From Pseudomonas sp. GM84 (GTDB lineage: Bacteria > Pseudomonadota > Gammaproteobacteria > Pseudomonadales > Pseudomonadaceae), in contig NZ_AKJC01000086.1 of the NCBI RefSeq assembly GCF_000282535.1, positions 1 to 59,864 of the forward strand: 59,864 bases of DNA. The letters run 5' to 3'. Both the position numbers and the translations under genes were made by a program. How positions within the stretch are numbered: position 1 is the first letter of the stretch; every line of letters begins with the position of its first letter. Under the pieces are notes generated by a model. The model did not search any database. It was not told the origin of the DNA and saw only the letters and a program-made list of their open reading frames with translations. Shown in pieces: positions 54,309 through 59,864 of this stretch.

Positions 54309-54766
54309 GCGTGCTGAAGCGGGCGATGGCCGTGCTGGCACTGGCCTTGCCGATGGTTGCCGGGGCCGAGGAAATTGGCCAGGTGTCCACCGTGTTCAAG
54401 TTCGTCGGGCCGAATGATCGCATCGTCGTCGAGGCCTTCGATGACCCGAAGGTTCAGGGCGTGACCTGCTACCTGTCGCGGGCCAAGACCGGTGGTGTGA
54501 AAGGCGGCCTGGGGTTGGCCGAAGATCGGGCGGAGGCGTCGATTGCCTGCCGTCAGGTCGGGCCGATCAGCTTCAGCGGGGAGTTGAAGGACGGCGAGGA
54601 AGTGTTCAAGGAGCGCACTTCGCTGGTGTTCAAGACCATGCAGGTGGTGCGCTTCCTGGACAAGAAGCGCAATACGCTGGTGTACCTGGTGTATAGCGAT
54701 CGCATGATCGAAGGCAGCCCGCAGAATGCGGTGACGGCGATACCGATTCTGCCTTGGGCGCACTGA
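54305..54766 (+). CDS. creA: CreA family protein
   Basis: A 153-residue exported protein. [20 protein letters not shown] is a signal peptide. The mature part has the conserved CreA text [20 protein letters not shown] and [20 protein letters not shown], and a second Cys in ASIACRQVG. It overlaps proB by four bases and is likely co-transcribed. CreA function is not established. Confidence 0.93.
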   Translation: MSVLKRAMAVLALALPMVAGAEEIGQVSTVFKFVGPNDRIVVEAFDDPKVQGVTCYLSRAKTGGVKGGLGLAEDRAEASIACRQVGPISFSGELKDGEEVFKERTSLVFKTMQVVRFLDKKRNTLVYLVYSDRMIEGSPQNAVTAIPILPWAH

Positions 54767-54799
54767 TACCGCGTTGAGTTAGGGGAGGCCTTCGGCCTC

Positions 54800-54905
54800 C
54801 ATTCGCGGGACAAGTCGGATCGCCGCACCGCCGCTCCCACAGGTTCCCCGCAGACCTTGAGTCTGGTGTAGTCCTGTGGGAGCGGGCTTGCCCCGCGAAT
54901 GGGCC
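54800..54905. repeat. REP pair with a 16-bp longer variant arm
   Basis: The left arm TTCGCGGGACAAG is interrupted by TCGGATCGCCGCACCG before CCGCTCCCACAGG, while the right arm is the ordinary GTGGGAGCGGGCTTGCCCC. I recall this variant as a recurring P. putida REP form. Confidence 0.75.
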
Positions 54906-54930
54906 GCAAAGCGGCCCCTCTGCGCAGAAC

Positions 54931-57762
54931 CTAGGCCAATTCCTCGGCCTCATCCTCGCGCACGACCGCCTTCACCTCATCCAGGCGACTGATGAACTTC
55001 CAGTCCGCCTCGTCGATGTAGATGCCATTCGGCCCGCTACCGCCTTCCAGATCGATCGCCACCTGTGCCGACACCTGCGGCTTCACGCTCGCCAGAATCG
55101 GCACGAAGCCCAGCTGCAGGCTGGTCTCCAGCAACGCCGCCTGGTTGCGTTCGTCGATGTCCGCCGCCTCGTCGAGGTAGTACGGCAAGCGAATGCGCCC
55201 GGCCAGGTCGCGGTCCATCAGGTGCAGCAACAGGTACATGTTGGTCAGCGCCTTGATGGTCATGGTGGTGCCGTTGGAGGCAGCGCCATCGATGTCGGCG
55301 TGGATCACCGGCTGGCTGTTGATCTTGGTGATCTCGAAAGCCAGTTCGAACAGGTCTTTCAGACCCAGCTGGTTGTGGTTGGCCGCCACCAGCCGTGCCA
55401 GGTACTCCTTGGCCTCTTCGTTCTTGTGGTCCTGATCGGTACTTTGCGTCAGGTCGAACACCGACAGGGTCTCGCCTTCCTCGTACTGGCCGGCGCTGTG
55501 GATGATCTGGTCGATGTGCTTGAGCGCTTCCTTGTTCGGCGCCAGCACCACGCGGAAGCTCTCCAGGTTGGACACCTGGCGCTTGTTGATCTCGCGGTTG
55601 AACAGGGCCAGCTGGTGCTCGAGGCTGTCGTAGTCGCTGCGGATGTTGCGCAGGGTACGGGCGATGTCGGTGACGGCGGCGCGGCGCGCCTTGGCCAGGG
55701 TCAGGGCCTCGTCGGTACGGTGCGCATAGGCGTTCACCAGCAGCTGCAGGCGGCGCTCCATGTCGTCTTCGCTGTCGAACTTGGCCACGCCCTTGAGGCG
55801 CACCTGGGCGTACAGCGCTTCGATCTGGTTGTCGACGCGCTGCAGGCCCTGCCAGCTGTCCTGGTAGTCGTTGAGCAGCGGCAGCAGGTTATCCATGGAG
55901 TCGTCGACCGCTTCCATGAACGGCGTGCCATACGGCAGGTCGGCCGGCAGCAGCTGGCGACGACGCAGGGCATCTTCCAGGGTGCGCTGCTTGGACTCCA
56001 GGTCGCCGATCTGGCGGCCGACCAGCTGCAGCTTGGCCGACAGTTGCTGGACGCGCTCGGTGAACGCATCGCTGGAGCGCTTGAGCTCGTCCTGGGCAGC
56101 TTCCAGCTGCGCCAATTGCTCCAGCTTCTCGGGCTCTTCGGCAGCCAGGGTTTCGCTGCGGCGGTAGTCTTCCAGCGCCTTCTGGGCATCCAGTACCTGT
56201 TGGTACAGGGCTTCGGTCTGCGCCTTGGAGGCGGTACGGTCGGCGGCCACCGACTGCTGGGTCTTGAGCTGCTTGAGCTCGCGATCCAGGCGGTCTTTCT
56301 GGTCACGCAGCGCGGCGCGGTCGGCCAGGGCCTGCAGGGCCGGCGGGTCGATGTGCGAGATATCGATGGAAATGCCAGGCGCTTCGAAGCGTTCGCCCTT
56401 GAAGCCATCGAGCACCGCTTCCAGGGATTTCACCCACAGGTCGCTGTCGTCCAGCTCGATGCCGCGGTCGCCCAGCGGCAGGCTGAACAGCGCACCGTTG
56501 AACAGGCGCATCAGGCGGTCGACATCCTGCTGCGAGAACTCTTCGCGCAGGCGTGCGTAGCTGTTGTTGTCGGCGTGGTCGAGCTGCTGCTTGACCTGCT
56601 TCAGGCGTTTTTCCAGGTCGCGCACGCGCTCGTCGAGGTCTTCGGCGGAGAACTGGCGCGACTGGGCCAGGGCACCGGCCAGTTCGTCGTGGGCGTCCTT
56701 GGCCGCCAGCAGCTGCTGCTCCAGGACCTTGACGTCGTCGACCAGGGCGAAGCGGTGCTTGAGCACCGACAGCTCGCCGAGCCAGCGCTGGATGCCGGTG
56801 ATCTCACGCTCCAGGCGCATCAGCTCCTGGGTGCCGCCACGCTGGTCGTTCTGCAGGCGGTCCTGCTCGCCACGGTAGTGCTCGGCCTGGATGACCAGCT
56901 CTTCCTTGCGCGCCATGGCGTATTCCTGCCAGGTGCCCAGCAGGTTGTCGAGCAGTGGCGAAAGGCGGTGCAGCTTGCCGCGCAGGATGTCGCGCTGGGC
57001 CACGCCGCCGGCCAGGGCCTCGACCAGGGGGCCAGCGGCGACCAGGGCGTTGTAGTCCTGCTCCATGCGGCGCACGTCGCGGAAGGCTTCCTCGCAGGCG
57101 GCGATGTAGTCGACGCTGCCCGAGCGCAGGCTGTGCTCGAAGGCGTCGAGGAACAGCTGCTTGAGCTTGGCGGCGGTGATCTCGCGCATGTGCAGCAGGT
57201 TGATGAACAGCGCGCGGAAGGTTTTCAGGCTTTGCTCGCTGGTCGAGCGCAGCGGGATCATGGTCAGGTCCAGCGGCACCGAAGTATGGCCACCGACCAG
57301 CAGCCGGCGCAGTTCGTCGGGCTTGAGCTCATAGGCTTTCAGGCCCAGGCGCTCGAGGTTGGTGAACAGCTCCTTCTGGCGCAGGCAGGTGTCGTTCTTC
57401 TGGTAATGGGCCAGGTCCAGCTCGCCTTTGTAGGCGAAGAACTGGTGGCCGAAACCGCCACCCGGGCCACGGCCGACCACGCCGATCACGTGGGGGCCGT
57501 GGGGCAGGTTCAGTTCGCAGAGGATGTACGAGGTGTCGCTGGCGAAGTAGAAGCGGCGCGACTGCTCCAGGCTGTACTTGCCGAAGCTCATGTCGGACAT
57601 GCGCGCCAGGATCGGGAACTGCAGGGCGTTGATCGACGCCGATTTACCCAGGTTGTTGGCGCCGTAGACCGACAGCGGGTGCTCCAGGGGGAACAGGCCA
57701 AGGCTGTAGCCGGCGGTGTTGAGCAGCGCGAAGCGGCGGATGCCGTAGCGTTCCTGGCTCAT
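54931..57762 (-). CDS. mksF: MksF, SMC-like ATPase of the MksBEF condensin
   Basis: A 943-residue SMC/MukB-like protein. The Walker A motif is in LSVYGANNLGKSASINALQF (GANNLGKS, about residues 33-40). Two long coiled-coil arms (about 270-430 and 490-720) flank a hinge around residues 430-500, and the C-terminal head carries IRLPYYLDEAADIDERNQAA as the Walker B/D-loop. Together with MksB and MksE it forms a condensin that acts in chromosome organisation and, in related Wadjet systems, against plasmids. It is coupled to mksE (ATGA overlap). No mksG/jetD-type nuclease follows; creA is next. Confidence 0.94.
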   Translation of the reverse strand: MSQERYGIRRFALLNTAGYSLGLFPLEHPLSVYGANNLGKSASINALQFPILARMSDMSFGKYSLEQSRRFYFASDTSYILCELNLPHGPHVIGVVGRGPGGGFGHQFFAYKGELDLAHYQKNDTCLRQKELFTNLERLGLKAYELKPDELRRLLVGGHTSVPLDLTMIPLRSTSEQSLKTFRALFINLLHMREITAAKLKQLFLDAFEHSLRSGSVDYIAACEEAFRDVRRMEQDYNALVAAGPLVEALAGGVAQRDILRGKLHRLSPLLDNLLGTWQEYAMARKEELVIQAEHYRGEQDRLQNDQRGGTQELMRLEREITGIQRWLGELSVLKHRFALVDDVKVLEQQLLAAKDAHDELAGALAQSRQFSAEDLDERVRDLEKRLKQVKQQLDHADNNSYARLREEFSQQDVDRLMRLFNGALFSLPLGDRGIELDDSDLWVKSLEAVLDGFKGERFEAPGISIDISHIDPPALQALADRAALRDQKDRLDRELKQLKTQQSVAADRTASKAQTEALYQQVLDAQKALEDYRRSETLAAEEPEKLEQLAQLEAAQDELKRSSDAFTERVQQLSAKLQLVGRQIGDLESKQRTLEDALRRRQLLPADLPYGTPFMEAVDDSMDNLLPLLNDYQDSWQGLQRVDNQIEALYAQVRLKGVAKFDSEDDMERRLQLLVNAYAHRTDEALTLAKARRAAVTDIARTLRNIRSDYDSLEHQLALFNREINKRQVSNLESFRVVLAPNKEALKHIDQIIHSAGQYEEGETLSVFDLTQSTDQDHKNEEAKEYLARLVAANHNQLGLKDLFELAFEITKINSQPVIHADIDGAASNGTTMTIKALTNMYLLLHLMDRDLAGRIRLPYYLDEAADIDERNQAALLETSLQLGFVPILASVKPQVSAQVAIDLEGGSGPNGIYIDEADWKFISRLDEVKAVVREDEAEELA

Positions 57763-58466
57763 GCATCAATCTCCTGTTGCTCTTCGCGGATGGCCCGGGC
57801 CAGGGCCTCTTCTTCGCTTTCCTCGGCCTCGAACGGGGTCAGGTCGAGCGGGTCGTCGGTGCGCGCCAGTGCTTCGGCGCTTTCTTCCTCGACCAGTACC
57901 GGGGTCGGCAGCGGCAGGTCGCTGTGCAGGCTGGCGGCCAGGTCGCGGTCCTGCTGCACCGACAGGCACACGTCGAGGAAACGGTGCATCGGCGGCAGGA
58001 AGCGGTAGATGCCGCCTTCTTCATGGGCGAAGCCGAGCTGGGTCATGCGGCGCATGATCTTTTCTTCCAGTTCGTCGACGGTCTGCACTTCGGCCTGCAG
58101 GAACAGGTCGCGGTACTTGTCCAGCAGCGAGGGCAGTTCGTCGCGGCCGATGCTGCCACCGTCGAGCACGGCCATCGGGTCGCGCCCCTGGTCGGCCAGG
58201 TGCTCGACCAGGATGAAGGTGAACAGCGACAGGCGCTGGGCGGTCTTGTTGACCTGCGCGGCAGCCTGCTCGGGGACGAAGTAGTAGAAGCCGCGGGTAT
58301 CGCAGACCAGCTCGAAGCCCAGGGCCTTGAACAGCGTGCGGTACTGGTCCTGGAAGTTCGACAGCTGGGCGTACATTTCCGGGTCGCGGCGGCTGACGTG
58401 GAAACCTTTGAACAGCTCGCGGAAGATCGGCGCGAGCTGGGACAGTTCGGAAAGATCAAGATGCAT
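57759..58466 (-). CDS. mksE: MksE, condensin subunit
   Basis: A 235-residue kite-like winged-helix subunit that links MksB to MksF. The opening MHLDLSELSQLAPIFRELFK and the acidic C-terminal region are characteristic. The stop overlaps the mksF start and its ATG overlaps the mksB end by 11 bases, so the three genes form one operon mksB-mksE-mksF. Confidence 0.92.
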   Translation of the reverse strand: MHLDLSELSQLAPIFRELFKGFHVSRRDPEMYAQLSNFQDQYRTLFKALGFELVCDTRGFYYFVPEQAAAQVNKTAQRLSLFTFILVEHLADQGRDPMAVLDGGSIGRDELPSLLDKYRDLFLQAEVQTVDELEEKIMRRMTQLGFAHEEGGIYRFLPPMHRFLDVCLSVQQDRDLAASLHSDLPLPTPVLVEEESAEALARTDDPLDLTPFEAEESEEEALARAIREEQQEIDA

Positions 58467-59733
58467 GGGCTGGGCTCGCGTTGGTTTCAGGTTGCGCTTC
58501 GCGGCCGGACGACAGGGCGAACGAGCGCAGGCTGACCAGGTGTTCTTGGGTGGTGTACTCGCGCCGTTCCAGGCGCTCGCGCTTGAAGCGCTTCTCCCGC
58601 GACAGGCGCGAGAACCAGTACAGCAGTTCGTCGGTGGCGCCTTCGGGTTCCTGCTCCAGCAGCCAGACCATCAGGTCGGGCAGCGGCAGGGCGCCTTCGC
58701 AGCGTTCGAGCATTTCCTTGACCGTGCGCGGCGCGCGCGGCAGCGGGCCGCTCTGGGTCTTGTGGGCCTTGGGGAACTTGGCCGGTTTCGGCTCGAAGCG
58801 GGCCAGGGCGTAGACATAGGCCTCGACCTGGCTGGCACTGCCGAGGAAGGTGCTCTGCGGGCGGGTGAACAGCGGCATGGCGGCCTGCGGCACGGCGTCG
58901 ATGCCCTTGCGCCGGATCACCGACAGGGCCAGCGCGGCGCCACGGGTCACGGCGTTGTGCCGGCGCGCTTCTTCGCGCAGCGGCAGCAGCAATTCACGGG
59001 CGTGGCGCAGGGTCAGCTGGGCGCTGGTCTGCATCTCCAGGATCCGCGCGTGGGTGCGCAGCAGCATGTCGTCGTCGACCAGGTGGCCCAGGCGCGCCTG
59101 TTCGCCCAGCAGTTTCAACAGCACCGTCTCGACCTTGCGCACGCCCTGTTCGAAGGCGCCGTCGGCGTTGACCAGCTGGATCATCGGCTCGACGTACTCG
59201 TCCCAGGTCGCGAGCACCTCGGCATAACGCTGGCGCAGCGGAATCTGCCGGTTGCTGGTCTTGGCCCGTTCGGCCACGGCGACCAGCGCCTGCTCATCGT
59301 TGTCGAGCTTCTTCAGGACATCCCGCACGCGCATGTCGAGCAGACGCAACTGGCGCGCCAGGTCATCGCTGTCGCGGTTGTCGAAGGCGTCCTGGATGTG
59401 CCCGGCAAGGCGCTCCAGGTGGCGCAGGTAAGCCTCGATTTCCAGGCACAGGCCCAGACGGTGCTCGCGGCGCAGGTAGGCGAGGAAATCGTGGATCTGG
59501 GCGTTGAGCTCGAAACGGTTCGGGCTCTTGGCCACCGGCACCAGGATATCCAGGCGGATCCATACGTCGAGCAGCTGGGTGATGTCCTGCGGCGTGCTTT
59601 CCACCTGCTGGCGACCCACTTGCTGGCGCAGTTCGACCAGGCTCAGGGTGCCTTGGTCGAAGCGCTCGCACAGCGGCTCGATCAGTGCCCAGTGTTCGGC
59701 TAGGGCGCGCAGGACGCGCTTGGGTTCGATCAT
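58456..59733 (-). CDS. mksB: MksB, condensin kleisin-like subunit
   Basis: A 425-residue subunit, first gene of the mksBEF operon. The N-terminus MIEPKRVLRALAEHWALIEP leads a winged-helix/kleisin-like region; the rest is helical (RLLDMRVRDVLKKLDNDEQA). It fits the MukF/JetA-like role of bridging the SMC heads. ATG 59,733 is near a promoter region (59,734-59,840) that I could not resolve further. Confidence 0.92.
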   Translation of the reverse strand: MIEPKRVLRALAEHWALIEPLCERFDQGTLSLVELRQQVGRQQVESTPQDITQLLDVWIRLDILVPVAKSPNRFELNAQIHDFLAYLRREHRLGLCLEIEAYLRHLERLAGHIQDAFDNRDSDDLARQLRLLDMRVRDVLKKLDNDEQALVAVAERAKTSNRQIPLRQRYAEVLATWDEYVEPMIQLVNADGAFEQGVRKVETVLLKLLGEQARLGHLVDDDMLLRTHARILEMQTSAQLTLRHARELLLPLREEARRHNAVTRGAALALSVIRRKGIDAVPQAAMPLFTRPQSTFLGSASQVEAYVYALARFEPKPAKFPKAHKTQSGPLPRAPRTVKEMLERCEGALPLPDLMVWLLEQEPEGATDELLYWFSRLSREKRFKRERLERREYTTQEHLVSLRSFALSSGREAQPETNASPAHAS

Positions 59734-59846
59734 TGGCGTCTACTCGTTGCCAAGTAAAAAGGGGGCGATTGTACTGCATCCCGGGGGGAGGATTTCACCC
59801 CTTGGTCTGTAATGAGGGATAACCCTGGTTTATCTGGGGGATTCAC

Positions 59847-59864
59847 CGGCCTCATCGCCGGCAA
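59847..59864. repeat. partial REP unit at the window edge
   Basis: CCGGCCTCATCGCCGGCAA, the first half of a REP unit cut by the end of the window. Confidence 0.7.

Noticed and set aside
55222..58008. 928-codon plus-strand frame
   Set aside because: It is antisense to mksF/mksE, with no domain and strong compositional bias.

Overview
The window reads as chromosome of a Pseudomonas of the P. putida group. The core is GC-rich, it is littered with the short REP palindromes typical of that group (core GTGGGAGCGGGCTTG or GTGGGAGCCGGCTTG), and the gene order pilA/pilC-pilD-coaE-yacG, glyA-morA-ettA-gdhA, ispB/rplU-rpmA-obgE-proB-creA and mksBEF matches what I remember of P. putida chromosomes. All functional calls rest on reading the sequence and the predicted proteins; no database search was possible.

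Layout. (1) 1-6,990, core: type II NADH dehydrogenase, small conserved proteins, a membrane protein, and a type IV pilus remnant (pilC, pilD, pilA, no pilB) with coaE and yacG. (2) 6,994-20,788: a 13.7-kb genomic island in the 3' end of a tRNA-Thr(CGU) gene, bounded by a perfect 23-bp direct repeat (7,047-7,069 and 20,766-20,788). It holds a P4-type tyrosine integrase, an AlpA-type regulator, a TrfA-type plasmid replication initiator followed by an array of 23-bp iterons, a second tyrosine recombinase in a three-gene operon, a lone TraG N-terminal-type conjugation protein, small membrane proteins and a lipoprotein. Its cargo operon encodes a GHKL ATPase, a STAS-like (DUF4325) protein and a PIN-domain protein, followed by a membrane-anchored coiled-coil protein. 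This looks like an integrative mobilizable element built on the same logic as SGI1. (3) 20,790-24,740: a second accessory block outside the att repeat, carrying a compact hxsA-D-B-C cluster (His-Xaa-Ser repeat peptide, HxsD and two radical SAM proteins), a predicted peptide-modification system of unknown product. (4) 24,950-25,583: two strongly structured RNA segments ahead of two small overlapping ORFs. (5) 25,628-29,235: LysR regulator, divergent M20 peptidase and a YfcC-type transporter, arranged like the abg system. (6) 29,439-59,864, core: ArsB/ACR3-like transporter, serine hydroxymethyltransferase, the large c-di-GMP enzyme MorA, EttA, glutamate dehydrogenase, a Gre-family factor, envelope proteins, a Lon-family protease, FKBP isomerase, polyprenyl synthase, ribosomal proteins L21/L27, ObgE, ProB, CreA and the MksBEF condensin.

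The most interesting material is the tRNA-Thr hotspot: the replicative/mobilizable island with its ATPase/STAS/PIN operon (a candidate defence or stress-switch module), the adjacent hxs cluster, and the structured leader at 25,099-25,198. Intergenic space in the core is mostly REP elements; three of these are a composite form with a conserved spacer hairpin.
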